DNA from: Zavarzinia compransoris
Lineage (GTDB): Bacteria; Pseudomonadota; Alphaproteobacteria; Zavarziniales; Zavarziniaceae
Reading direction: 5' to 3'
DNA: 64,000 nucleotides
NCBI RefSeq assembly: GCF_003173055.1
Contig: NZ_QGLF01000002.1
Location: 496,322-560,321, forward strand
A program made the position numbers and the translations under genes. Positions 1 through 7,534 of this stretch are shown in pieces (position 1 is the first letter of the stretch; each line of letters begins with the position of its first letter). The notes under the pieces are model-generated. The model did no database searches. It was given only the letters and a program-made list of their open reading frames with translations, and was not told the DNA's origin.

Positions 1-387
1 CGCAACCATGCCGCCCCGTCCCATGTCCTGCTGGCGGAAACGGCGGCGGCGGGGCGCTTCGCCGCCGCCCTCGACGGGGTGGCGGGAATCAGGGCGGTGG
101 ACGACGCCCCGGATTACGCCGCCCTGCTGCTGGCGGCCGGCGCCGGCGCGGTCGATGCCTGGGCCACCACCTATGTCCATATCCTGGCGCCGGCCGCGGG
201 CAGCCATCCGGTGTTCGAATGGGTGAAGGGCACGGCGCTTCGCCCCTATCTCGATGCCCTGCCGCCCGGCCTTGCAGCCGACTTCGCCGCCGCCTATCGC
301 GGGCGGCTGGCGGCGGCCTATCCGCCGCTGCCCGACGGCAGGGTCCTGTTCCCCTTCCGCCGGGTCTTCTTCGTTGCGGTGAAATAG
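1..387 (+). CDS. tam: Trans-aconitate 2-methyltransferase, C-terminal part (5' end outside window)
   Basis: The open frame runs in from the window edge and ends at a TAG, leaving about 128 residues. The visible part matches the C-terminal half of Tam, a SAM-dependent enzyme that methylates trans-aconitate formed as a by-product of the citrate cycle. Typical elements are the KGTALRPYL stretch at about residue 77, a YRGRLAAAYPP stretch, and an ending rich in Phe/Arg (LFPFRRVFFVAVK). The SAM-binding motif lies upstream and is not visible. The stop is one base from the stop of the convergent gene. The assignment rests on remembered family signatures. Confidence 0.8.
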   Translation, partial: RNHAAPSHVLLAETAAAGRFAAALDGVAGIRAVDDAPDYAALLLAAGAGAVDAWATTYVHILAPAAGSHPVFEWVKGTALRPYLDALPPGLAADFAAAYRGRLAAAYPPLPDGRVLFPFRRVFFVAVK

Positions 388-388
388 C

Positions 389-1360
389 TCAGCGGGCGGC
401 GACGAGGCCGGGCAGGCGGGCGATCACCGCCTCCGCCTCGGCCACCGTGCGGCGCAGGATCTCGCCCGCCGGCAGGATCTCGCGGATGGCGCCGGCGCCC
501 TGGCCGGCGGCAAGGCAGACGCGGGCGGGGTCGATATCCTCGGTGACCCCCTGAAGGGTGCGGTTGGCGCCGTTCTGGCCCGAGACCATGGCCTGGATCG
601 GGAAGGGCTGGATCTCCGCCTGCCGGCCCTCCCATTCGGCGGTATAGTCGTTCTTGATCGCGCGCAGCGTCTTGCCGGTGAAGCAGCGGGTGATCAGCGT
701 GTCCTCGTCGCCGGCATCGAGGATCGCCTGCTTGTAACCGGGGGCGGCATTGGCTTCGGCCGAGGCGATGAAGCGCGTGCCCATCCAGACCCCGACCGCG
801 CCGAACGAAAGCGCGGCGGCGAGGCCGCGGCCGTCGACGATGGAACCGGCGGCGACCACCGGGATCGACAGGGCGTCGACCATCTGCGGGATCAGGGCCA
901 TGCCCGCCACCCGGCCGGTATGGCCGCCGCCCTCGGTGCCTTGCGCGATCACGGCGTCGCAGCCCGCGGCCTGCGCCTTCAGGCCGTGGTTCACCGTGCC
1001 GCAGACCGCCATCACCTTGAGGCCGGCCGCCTTCAGCCTGGCCATGATCGGGGCCGGCACGCCGAGGCCGGCGACGAAGGCGCTCGCCCCCTCGTCGATG
1101 ATGATGTCGACGGCATTGACCAGGGTCTCGGGCAGGGCGGTGAGCAGGTCGACGGCGAAGGGCTTGCCGGTCAGGCGGCGGACCTTGCGCATTTCCTCGC
1201 GGATCTTCTCCGGCGGCAGCGCGGCCATGCCCAGGCAGCCATAGCCGCCGGCCTCGGAAACGGCGGCGCAGACCTCGCCGAAGGCGACGCCGCCCATGCC
1301 GGCCAGCATCACCGGATGTTCGATACCGAGAAGATCACAAAGGGGCGTGTGCAGGGTCAT
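389..1360 (-). CDS. Nitronate monooxygenase / FabK-like FMN enzyme
   Basis: A 323-residue TIM-barrel flavoprotein of the NPD/2-nitropropane dioxygenase family, which oxidises nitronates with bound FMN; some members are enoyl-ACP reductases. The family glycine-rich phosphate motif EGGGHTGRV is present near residue 150, followed by IPVVAAGSIVDGRG and GAVGVWMGTRF, the usual FMN phosphate-binding end of the barrel. I placed the start at the ATG at 1360 because it follows a GGAGGAG ribosome site and gives the normal MTLHTPLCDLLGIEHPV N-terminus; a longer frame upstream only shares DNA with the TetR gene. It overlaps that gene by 26 bp, so the two are probably co-transcribed. The real substrate cannot be read from sequence. 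Confidence 0.85.
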   Translation of the reverse strand: MTLHTPLCDLLGIEHPVMLAGMGGVAFGEVCAAVSEAGGYGCLGMAALPPEKIREEMRKVRRLTGKPFAVDLLTALPETLVNAVDIIIDEGASAFVAGLGVPAPIMARLKAAGLKVMAVCGTVNHGLKAQAAGCDAVIAQGTEGGGHTGRVAGMALIPQMVDALSIPVVAAGSIVDGRGLAAALSFGAVGVWMGTRFIASAEANAAPGYKQAILDAGDEDTLITRCFTGKTLRAIKNDYTAEWEGRQAEIQPFPIQAMVSGQNGANRTLQGVTEDIDPARVCLAAGQGAGAIREILPAGEILRRTVAEAEAVIARLPGLVAAR

Positions 1361-2018
1361 GGGGGTCTCCTCCTTCTTCTTCGATCCGGGCTTCTTCGAT
1401 CCGGGCCTTGTCGGCCCGTTGCAGTTCGATGGTGACATAATGGGCGACCATGCGCGCCAGGCCTTGCGCCAGCGCGTCATAGCCGAAGGGCGGATCCGGG
1501 TCCGAGAGATGCTTGAGGACGACGAAGATCCCGCCCTGGATGAAGATATGGTTCATCACCGCGAGGTCGGGCAGCCGGGTCAGCGCCGGGTGCTGCATGA
1601 CGTATTGCAGCAGCAATTCGGTCAGGGCCGCCGAGACGGCGCCGAAATCCATCGCCTGGTGCGCGGCGATCGTGGCCCGCCCGTACTTCAGGTAACGCTC
1701 GTCGTTGCGCGTCAGGAAATCGCCGAAGGCCGCCGCCAGGGCGATGATCGCGGGTTCGATCTCCATCCGCACGAGGCGGGGGATCAGGGGCCGGATCACG
1801 CCGACGATGGCGGCGACGAAATGCCGGTTCATCGCCGCGTGGATCTCTTCCTTATTGGCGAAATATTCGTAGAGCGAGCCGACGCTGATGCCTGCGATCT
1901 CGGCGATATGGCGCGTCGTCGTTCCCGTCGGGCCGTGGCGGGCGAGGCTGATGAACCCCGCCTCGACGATGGCGTCGACGGTGGCGATGGCGCGGCTTTG
2001 CCTGGGTTTCCGGGGCAT
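1335..2018 (-). CDS. TetR-family transcriptional regulator
   Basis: A 227-residue TetR-type repressor. Residues about 10-56 form the DNA-binding helix-turn-helix (TTTRHIAEIAGISVGSLYEYF, with the ISVGSLYEYFANKEE ending typical of the family); the rest is a helical ligand-binding domain. The last residues contain a duplicated ARIEE unit encoded by a 15-bp tandem repeat, just where the gene overlaps the start of the nitronate monooxygenase. It lies upstream of, and overlaps, that flavoenzyme and is divergent from the PF10118 hydrolase, so it probably controls both from the palindrome at 2034-2055. The ligand is unknown. Confidence 0.9.
   Translation of the reverse strand: MPRKPRQSRAIATVDAIVEAGFISLARHGPTGTTTRHIAEIAGISVGSLYEYFANKEEIHAAMNRHFVAAIVGVIRPLIPRLVRMEIEPAIIALAAAFGDFLTRNDERYLKYGRATIAAHQAMDFGAVSAALTELLLQYVMQHPALTRLPDLAVMNHIFIQGGIFVVLKHLSDPDPPFGYDALAQGLARMVAHYVTIELQRADKARIEEARIEEEGGDPHDPAHAPL
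1376..1405. repeat. 15-bp tandem duplication
   Basis: Two adjacent identical copies of CTTCTTCGATCCGGG (1376-1390 and 1391-1405). They lie in the 3' end of the TetR gene, just upstream of the ribosome site of the next gene, and add five residues to the TetR C-terminus (repeated ARIEE). Confidence 0.9.
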
Positions 2019-2023
2019 GGGCT

Positions 2024-2055
2024 ATCCGAATTGAATCCGAACAAAACATCGGATT
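2024..2055. promoter_or_regulatory. Probable TetR operator
   Basis: An inverted repeat AATCCGA (2034-2040) / TCGGATT (2049-2055) with an 8-bp AT-rich centre lies 16 bp upstream of the TetR start. An extra ATCCGA half-site lies at 2024-2029. It sits between the TetR gene and the divergent hydrolase, the usual place for an autoregulatory TetR operator. The palindrome is seen directly; its binding by this TetR is inferred. Confidence 0.6.
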
Positions 2056-2124
2056 ATCGTTTTGCAACAGGCCCCCGGCGTCAAGGGACGGCGCGGGGGG
2101 CAAGACGGAACGGGAGGCCGGATC

Positions 2125-3006
2125 ATGTCAGCGGTTCCAACCAGTGCGAGCGTCGGCGTGCCGCCCCGCAACATGGTGTTCGACCACGAGGGGGCGGAGA
2201 AGCGCTATCCCTTCTATGACGGCAATGCGCTGGCCAGCCTGATGTTCGTGGTCTTCTCGGGGATTTTCCCGCCGGGCGAGCGCTTCTTCGTCGACAGCGT
2301 GCGCGCCTTCCGCGACCGGATCGAGGATCCGGTCCTCAAGGCCCAGGTCTCGGGCTTCATCGGCCAGGAGGCGCTGCACGGGCGCGAGCACGACCGGCTG
2401 AACCAGGCCTTCGCCGCGCGCGGCATCGCCGTCGAGGTGCCGGAGCGCTATGTCCGCTGGTCGCTGCGCCAGCTGAAGCGCCTGCCGCGCCGCCAGCAGC
2501 TGGCCTGCACCCTGTTCATGGAACATTTCACCGCCCATCTGGCCGAGCGCTGGCTGAAGGACGAGCGCTTCAAGGCGACTTCCGAGCCGGAAATGATGAA
2601 ACTCTGGCTGTGGCACGCGCTCGAGGAACTGGAACACAAGGCCGTCGCCTATGACGTCTTCGAGGCGGTGGGCGGCACCTGGGGCGAGCGGGCGGCGGCG
2701 GGGGCGCTGGTGGTCGGCGTGCTGCTGCCCGGCGTCCTGGCCAGTTGGGGCGTGCTGCTGGCGAAGGAAGGGCAGGCCGGCGATCTTCGCGGCAACCTGC
2801 GCGGGCTCGGCCACCTGTTCGGGCGGCAGGGTTTCCTGACCGGGGTGATCCGCCGCATGCCGGATTTCTTCGGCCGCCGCTTCCATCCCCGCCGGCACGA
2901 CACGGCGGCGCTCGAAGCCGAATGGCGCGAGATCCTGTTCGGCGCCGAGGGCAGGCTGAACGCCGAATTCCGCAACCGCGAGGCCCTGGCGGCGGCGGCG
3001 GCCTGA
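2125..3006 (+). CDS. Metal-dependent hydrolase, PF10118 family
   Basis: A 293-residue all-helical protein of the predicted metal-dependent hydrolase family (COG3687). Likely metal ligands are visible as an ExxHxxxH run (EALHGREH, about residues 80-87) and a later HxxEExEH run (HALEELEHK, about residues 165-175), an arrangement that would suit a two-metal ferritin-like site. A hydrophobic stretch follows at about residues 190-215. The ATG at 2125 was chosen for its GGGAGG ribosome site. It is divergent from the TetR gene and shares its operator region. The biochemical reaction of this family is not known to me. Confidence 0.75.
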   Translation: MSAVPTSASVGVPPRNMVFDHEGAEKRYPFYDGNALASLMFVVFSGIFPPGERFFVDSVRAFRDRIEDPVLKAQVSGFIGQEALHGREHDRLNQAFAARGIAVEVPERYVRWSLRQLKRLPRRQQLACTLFMEHFTAHLAERWLKDERFKATSEPEMMKLWLWHALEELEHKAVAYDVFEAVGGTWGERAAAGALVVGVLLPGVLASWGVLLAKEGQAGDLRGNLRGLGHLFGRQGFLTGVIRRMPDFFGRRFHPRRHDTAALEAEWREILFGAEGRLNAEFRNREALAAAAA

Positions 3007-3007
3007 G

Positions 3008-3026
3008 TGCCGCCGCCTGTGCGGCA
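3008..3026. terminator. Small hairpin between convergent genes
   Basis: TGCCGC and GCGGCA arms (6 bp) with a 7-nt loop fill the gap between the stop codons of the PF10118 gene and the convergent crotonase. There is no T-tract on either strand, so it is at best a weak bidirectional terminator. Confidence 0.25.
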
Positions 3027-3800
3027 TCAGTCGCCGGTCCAGCGGGGCTGGCGCTTCTCGGCGAAGGCGCGCGGGCCTTCGCGGAAATTCTTCGACATGA
3101 ACATGCGGCCGATCTCGGGGTAATTGGCCAGCATGGCCGCCTCCAGGCTCGGCTGTTCGAGGCCGCGCAGCACGCTTTCCTTGGTCGCCCGGATCGAGGA
3201 CGGCGCGCATTCGAGGATCAGCCCGGCCCAGCGCCGGGCCGCGGCCATAAGCTCCGCCGCCGGCACCACTTCGTTGACGAAGCCGAGCTGCCGGCCTTCC
3301 TCGGCCGGGACCCGGCGCCCGGTCAGCAGCATGCCCATGGCCGCCTTCATGCCGATCTGGCGCGGCAGGCGGTGCATGCCGCCGGCCAGCGCCGCCAGGC
3401 CGACGCGCGGCTCCGGCAGGGCGAAGACCGCCTTTTCGGAGGCGACGATCAGGTCGCAGGCAAGGGCGATCTCGAAGCCGCCGCCCATGGCATAGCCGTT
3501 CACGGCGGCGATCACCGGCTTCGTCAGGTCGAAGCGGCTGGTCAGGCCGCCGAAGCCGGTGGGCGGCACTTCGATCGCGCCGCCCCTGGCCTGGAACACC
3601 AGGTCGTTGCCGGTCGAAAAGGCGCGGTCGCCGGCGCCGGTGATGATCGCGACCCAAAGCTCGGGGTCGGCGGCGAAGGCGTTGAAGGCATCGTGCAGTT
3701 CGAAATTGGCCGCCGGATGCAGCGCATTCATGACTTCGGGCCGGTTGATCGTGACGATCAGCAGGTGGCCCTCGCGCTCGACGGTACTGAACTCTCCCAT
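3027..3800 (-). CDS. Enoyl-CoA hydratase/isomerase family (crotonase)
   Basis: A 257-residue crotonase-fold protein, acting on acyl-CoA thioesters in the cytosol. The oxyanion-hole segments are present (AFSTGNDL near residue 60 and NGYAMGGGFEIAL near residue 105). At the active site the first glutamate of classical hydratases is present (ALPEPRVGL), while the second glutamate position reads Gly (AAMGMLLTG). This is common in crotonases that catalyse other reactions, so hydratase activity should not be assumed. No neighbouring beta-oxidation genes are present, and it looks monocistronic. Confidence 0.85.
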   Translation of the reverse strand: MGEFSTVEREGHLLIVTINRPEVMNALHPAANFELHDAFNAFAADPELWVAIITGAGDRAFSTGNDLVFQARGGAIEVPPTGFGGLTSRFDLTKPVIAAVNGYAMGGGFEIALACDLIVASEKAVFALPEPRVGLAALAGGMHRLPRQIGMKAAMGMLLTGRRVPAEEGRQLGFVNEVVPAAELMAAARRWAGLILECAPSSIRATKESVLRGLEQPSLEAAMLANYPEIGRMFMSKNFREGPRAFAEKRQPRWTGD

Positions 3801-3896
3801 GGCTTGCTCCGCCCTTTCTTATGGTTCTGGGGGCGAAGCATGCATGGTTGACGCGCGCGTCACAATAGGCTGGCGCAGCCGGGCCCGGACGCGGCG

Positions 3897-4700
3897 TCAG
3901 ATGTGGATGCGGCCTTCGAGGTAAAGCCGGCAGCGGCCGGAAATCGTCACTCGGCTGCCCCGGTCCTCGACCGTCAGGAAGCCGCCGCGGGCCGAGATCT
4001 GCCGTGCCTCCAGCCGTTTCCGGCCCAGCCGCTCCGCCCAATAGGGCGTCAGGCTGCAATGGGCGGAACCGGTCACCGGGTCCTCGTCGATCCCGGCGGC
4101 GGGGGCGAAGAAGCGCGACACGAAATCGGCGCCGCTGCCCGCATCGCCCGGCGCGGTGGCGATCACGCCGAAATCGGCCGCCTTGGCCAGGGCCTTGAAG
4201 TCCGGCGCCAGCGCCGCGACCTCGGCCGCGGTGTCGAACACCAGCAGCAGGAATTGTCCTGAACGATAGGCTTCCGCCGGCTGGGCGCCCAGGGCCGCGA
4301 CCACGGCGGGAGCGGTGGCGACGGCGGTCCGGCCCAGGGCGGGGAAATCCAGGGTCAGGACATCGCCCGCCCTTGTCACCGCCAGCAGGCCGGCGTGCGA
4401 ATCGAATGTCACCGCCGGCAGATGCGGTTGCAGGATTGTCATGATGACAAAGGCGCTGGCCAGGGTGGCATGGCCGCACAGGGGTACTTCGAGCGCCGGG
4501 GTGAACCAGCGCAGGCCGAAATGGCCCTCGCCGCCGGCGGGGGTGAAGAAGGCGGTTTCGGCCAGATTGTTGGCGGCGGCGATGGCCTGCAAGGCCGCGT
4601 CCGCCGGGAAAGCGGCCAGGGGCACCACGGCGGCCGGGTTGCCCCTGAAGGGCAGCCCGGCGCCGAACGCCTCGACCTCATAGATATCAAGGGTTTGCAC
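3897..4700 (-). CDS. PhzF-family isomerase/epimerase
   Basis: A 267-residue member of the PhzF/diaminopimelate-epimerase-like fold. The family signature GNPAAVV is at residues 20-26, followed by ANNLAETAFF, which carries the conserved catalytic Glu; CGHATLASA and DPVTGSAHCSLTPYW belong to the second half. I chose the GTG at 4700, 7 bp after the stop of the DUF1127 gene, because it gives the expected QTLDIYEVEAF N-terminus. Co-transcription with the DUF1127 gene from the divergent promoter at about 5012-4989 is likely. The physiological substrate is unknown; most PhzF homologues have nothing to do with phenazines. Confidence 0.85.
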   Translation of the reverse strand: MQTLDIYEVEAFGAGLPFRGNPAAVVPLAAFPADAALQAIAAANNLAETAFFTPAGGEGHFGLRWFTPALEVPLCGHATLASAFVIMTILQPHLPAVTFDSHAGLLAVTRAGDVLTLDFPALGRTAVATAPAVVAALGAQPAEAYRSGQFLLLVFDTAAEVAALAPDFKALAKAADFGVIATAPGDAGSGADFVSRFFAPAAGIDEDPVTGSAHCSLTPYWAERLGRKRLEARQISARGGFLTVEDRGSRVTISGRCRLYLEGRIHI

Positions 4701-4707
4701 GATGATC

Positions 4708-4962
4708 TCACGGCTTCCAGAAGGGCTTGGCGGCTTCCTGCTCGATGTCGGCCCGGGACAGGCCGATATCGCGCAGCATGTGATCGTCGAGGCCGCGGAG
4801 ATGGTTGCGCTCCATCGCCCGGCGCTGCCAGTCGAGCAGCACCCCGAACGCGCGGGCAGCGAGCATCCACACGGTCGCACGGGCAGCGGTCTGGCCCGAA
4901 GTCTGGGCGAGGGGGGACAGCGTCGGCAGGGTGGGGGATTTTGTCTCGATGCAATCGGTCAT
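4708..4962 (-). CDS. DUF1127 (YjiS-like) small protein
   Basis: An 84-residue protein with the C-terminal Arg-rich DUF1127 motif: the stretch from LRGLDDHMLRDIGLSRADIE to the end, with aromatic residues near the C-terminus (KPFWKP). DUF1127 proteins in alphaproteobacteria have been tied to small-RNA turnover and phosphate or stress physiology, but the function here is open. It has a strong AAAGGAGGC ribosome site. It is the first gene of a two-gene unit with phzF, divergent from the MocR regulator. Confidence 0.85.
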   Translation of the reverse strand: MTDCIETKSPTLPTLSPLAQTSGQTAARATVWMLAARAFGVLLDWQRRAMERNHLRGLDDHMLRDIGLSRADIEQEAAKPFWKP

Positions 4963-4982
4963 GGGTGCCTCCTTTCATAGGC

Positions 4983-5030
4983 ATTGTCTCTATATCTTGA
5001 CAAAACAATCGTGACAAGATATATATTGTC
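4983..5030. promoter_or_regulatory. Overlapping divergent promoters with MocR-type inverted repeat
   Basis: On the plus strand TTGACA (4997-5002), 17 bp, TATATA (5020-5025) directs the MocR gene. On the minus strand TTGTCA (5017-5012), 17 bp, TATAGA (4994-4989) directs DUF1127-phzF. The two promoters are superimposed on a perfect inverted repeat TATATCTTG (4991-4999) / CAAGATATA (5015-5023) and on several TTGTC/GACAA half-sites. One bound regulator could block or switch both. The MocR ATG lies only 8 bp after its -10 box, so its mRNA would be nearly leaderless. Confidence 0.7.
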
Positions 5031-5033
5031 CCT

Positions 5034-6497
5034 ATGACAATAACGCCCGCCACTGTTGCCCGCCTGTCACCCCCGACCCGCCGGGGGGATGACATCTGGA
5101 CCCCGAACCTGGACGGTCACGACGGGCCGCTCTATCTGGCGATCGCGGATTCGCTGGCGCAGGCGATCGCCAACGGCACAGTGCCGGCGGGCACCCGCCT
5201 GCCCACCCACCGCGATCTGGCGATCCGGCTGGGCGTCACCATCGGCACCGTCACCCGCGCCTATGCCGAGGCGGGGCGCCGCGGCCTGACCGACGGTACG
5301 GTCGGGCGCGGCACTTTCGTGCGCGGGCCCGACATCACCCGGCCGGGCAGCGGCGGCCTGGTCGGCATCGACCACGACCGCCCGGTGACGGCGGGCGGCA
5401 CCATCAACCTGTCGGTCAACCGCCCGGCCATGGGGCCCCAGGTCGAAGCCTTGCAGGGCATGCTGGCTGATCTCTCGGCGCGGCCGGACGTGCTCGCCCA
5501 TGTCATGGGCTATCAGTTCCCGGCCGGCGCCCCGGCCCATCGGGCGGCCGGCGCCGCCTGGATGCGCCAGGCGGGGATCGAGACCACGCCGGACCGGGTG
5601 CTCGTCACCGCCGGCTGCCAGAATGCCCAGACCATCGCCCTGATGACCGTGGCGCGGCCGGGCGACGTGCTGCTGACCGAGGCCCTGGCCTATCCGGGGC
5701 TGACCTCGCTGGCGCGGCGCCTGGGCCTGACCCTGGAAGCCGTCGCCCTGGACGACGAGGGCATGCGCCCCGACGCGCTGGAGGCGGCCTGCCGGGGCGG
5801 CGGGCGGCGCTTCGTCTATCTGACGCCGACGATCCAGAACCCGACCACGGCGGTGATGGGCGAGCAGCGCCGCCGCGACATCGCCGCCGTCGCCAACCGC
5901 TGCGACGCCCTGCTGATCGAGGACGACGTTCACGGCTTCCTGGCGCCCGGCCATACCCCGATCGCCATGCTGGCGCCGGAGCGGACCCTGTTCGTCACTT
6001 CGGTGTCCAAGGCGCTGATGCCGGGCCTCCGGGTCGGCTATATGGCGCTGCCGCAGCGGATCGTCGATGCCGCGACCGAAACCATGCGCGCCACCACCCT
6101 GATGGCGCCGCCCCTGATGGCGGAAGTGGTCGGCCGCTGGGTCGCCGACGGCACCGCCGAGCGCCTGACCCGCTGGCAATTGACCGAGATCGCCCGGCGC
6201 AACGAGGTGGCGGAGCGCTGCTTCGGCCTGCCCGGCCCGGCCGAGGGTCGGGTGCGTTCCTTCCACGTCTGGCTGAAGATCGGCAACGGCCGCCGGGCCG
6301 ACGATGTGGTCGATGCTGCCAGGGCCCAGGGCGTCCATGTCGCCGGCGCCTCCGCCTTCCAGGTCGGCCGGGGCCCGGCGCCCGAGGCGATCCGCATCAG
6401 CCTGTCCGCCGCCGCCGACATCGCCGAACTGACCGAGGGCCTGAACCGGATCGCCGAGGCCCTGCGCTTCTGCCCCGACGAGCCGGCGCTGATCTGA
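5034..6497 (+). CDS. MocR/PdxR-type GntR regulator with aminotransferase domain
   Basis: A 487-residue fusion of an N-terminal GntR winged helix (about residues 38-100, with the usual LPTHRDLAIRLGVTIGTVTRAY) and a fold-type I aminotransferase domain (about 115-480). The PLP lysine is in SVSKALMPGLRVGYM near residue 326, preceded by the conserved LIEDDVHGF Asp. MocR proteins use PLP or an amino-compound adduct as effector and often control a divergent gene. Here the divergent unit is DUF1127-phzF, and the inverted repeat between them is the likely site. The start is fixed by the ATG at 5034, with no ribosome site but close to the -10 box. Confidence 0.9.
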   Translation: MTITPATVARLSPPTRRGDDIWTPNLDGHDGPLYLAIADSLAQAIANGTVPAGTRLPTHRDLAIRLGVTIGTVTRAYAEAGRRGLTDGTVGRGTFVRGPDITRPGSGGLVGIDHDRPVTAGGTINLSVNRPAMGPQVEALQGMLADLSARPDVLAHVMGYQFPAGAPAHRAAGAAWMRQAGIETTPDRVLVTAGCQNAQTIALMTVARPGDVLLTEALAYPGLTSLARRLGLTLEAVALDDEGMRPDALEAACRGGGRRFVYLTPTIQNPTTAVMGEQRRRDIAAVANRCDALLIEDDVHGFLAPGHTPIAMLAPERTLFVTSVSKALMPGLRVGYMALPQRIVDAATETMRATTLMAPPLMAEVVGRWVADGTAERLTRWQLTEIARRNEVAERCFGLPGPAEGRVRSFHVWLKIGNGRRADDVVDAARAQGVHVAGASAFQVGRGPAPEAIRISLSAAADIAELTEGLNRIAEALRFCPDEPALI

Positions 6498-6604
6498 TCG
6501 GGCGCCATTTGATCGAGATCAGAGCGACAAGCCTCTTTTCAGGCCAGGCTTTCAGGTGAAGACTGTCGGTAACGACAAGACTTCCCGAAAAAAGGAGGCC
6601 CGCC

Positions 6605-6829
6605 ATGAACTACGGCGTTGTGACCGTCGTCGCCTATTGGCTGCTTTGGCTTGTCATCACCACCGAGGACCTGCTCGGCCTGGCCGGGGCCCATGCCTTC
6701 GGCGTCGGCGGCACGGTGGTCTATCTCGGGCTCGGCCTGGTCGTGTTCCTGACCGGGGCGATCGTCTACGGCATCGTCGCGCAGGAAATCGACGCCCGCC
6801 GGCCGGGCCGGGGCCCGGCCACGCACTGA
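6605..6829 (+). CDS. Small two-helix membrane protein, unknown
   Basis: A 74-residue hypothetical protein with two likely transmembrane helices (about residues 4-20 and 37-59) and a short Arg/Pro-rich cytosolic tail. It starts at an ATG 7-8 bases after a very good AAAAGGAGG ribosome site, which supports it as a real gene despite its size. I do not recognise a family. It stands alone between the MocR gene and the convergent gene at 6852. Confidence 0.65.
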   Translation: MNYGVVTVVAYWLLWLVITTEDLLGLAGAHAFGVGGTVVYLGLGLVVFLTGAIVYGIVAQEIDARRPGRGPATH

Positions 6830-6851
6830 CTGGGTTTAGCGGGAGTTGGGG

Positions 6852-7409
6852 TTAGCGGGAAATGTCCAGCTTGCCGGCTTCGCCCGGCTTGCCGAGGACG
6901 CCCGGATAGTCCGATTTCAGGGTGTTGACGATGCTCGCCCAGCGCAGCACCGGCATGTTGGCCTTGCCCGGCCAGAAATATTCCTCGCGCGCGACAAGGC
7001 CCAGGCGCCGCGCGCAATGGAACACGCCGAACGGGGTGTCGATGCCCTTGGGGTCGAAGATCACACCCTCGGGCAGGGCGTAGTTCACCGCGCGCGAGAC
7101 CTGGGTGCTGCACACGCCCGAGCCGATGTAGTCGTCGTCCCTGGCGCTCGACTTCTGGACATATTCGACGACATAGCCCGGGATGACCGAAGCCTTCAGG
7201 TATTGCATCAGGATCGGGCGGTGCTCGTTCGCCTTCATGTAGCCGGTGATTTCCAGCGCCTTCCAGCCGCTGGACGCCTGCAGCCAGCCGCCGCCGACAT
7301 TTTCGAACGAATAGGCGATATTGCCGACCGCGATGGCCGAATGGCCGGGGCCCGCGCCGTCGAAATTGCTGACGAAGGTCATGATCTTCACATCGAGTGC
7401 CATGTTCAC
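6852..7409 (-). CDS. Hypothetical protein, possible permuted papain-like (NlpC/LRAT-type) enzyme
   Basis: A 185-residue soluble protein without signal peptide. It has a GPGHSAIAV stretch (His23) near the N-terminus followed by a strand reading NIAYSFE, and later GSGVCSTQVSRAV (Cys100) leading a helix. A strand-borne His first and a helix-capping Cys second is the order seen in circularly permuted papain-fold enzymes such as LRAT, YiiX or PPPDE proteins. This fold assignment is inference from motif order; no family name is secure. GGGGGAG lies before the ATG at 7409; a second ATG two codons later is also possible. Confidence 0.55.
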   Translation of the reverse strand: MNMALDVKIMTFVSNFDGAGPGHSAIAVGNIAYSFENVGGGWLQASSGWKALEITGYMKANEHRPILMQYLKASVIPGYVVEYVQKSSARDDDYIGSGVCSTQVSRAVNYALPEGVIFDPKGIDTPFGVFHCARRLGLVAREEYFWPGKANMPVLRWASIVNTLKSDYPGVLGKPGEAGKLDISR

Positions 7410-7534
7410 CGCTCCCCCGTGTCCGGTGCCGCTTCGGTCGCGGCCGTGCCCGTCCAGGCCAATGATGGCGGGACCCTAGCACGGCGGCCGGCGGGCCGCC
7501 GTAACGGCGATCACAGGGCCGGCGGCCGGGGCCG

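Noticed and set aside
6832..6861. Near-identical GGGTTTAGCGGGA / GGGGTTAGCGGGA copies between convergent genes
   Set aside because: Two short imperfect copies around a stop codon, without symmetry or a known role.
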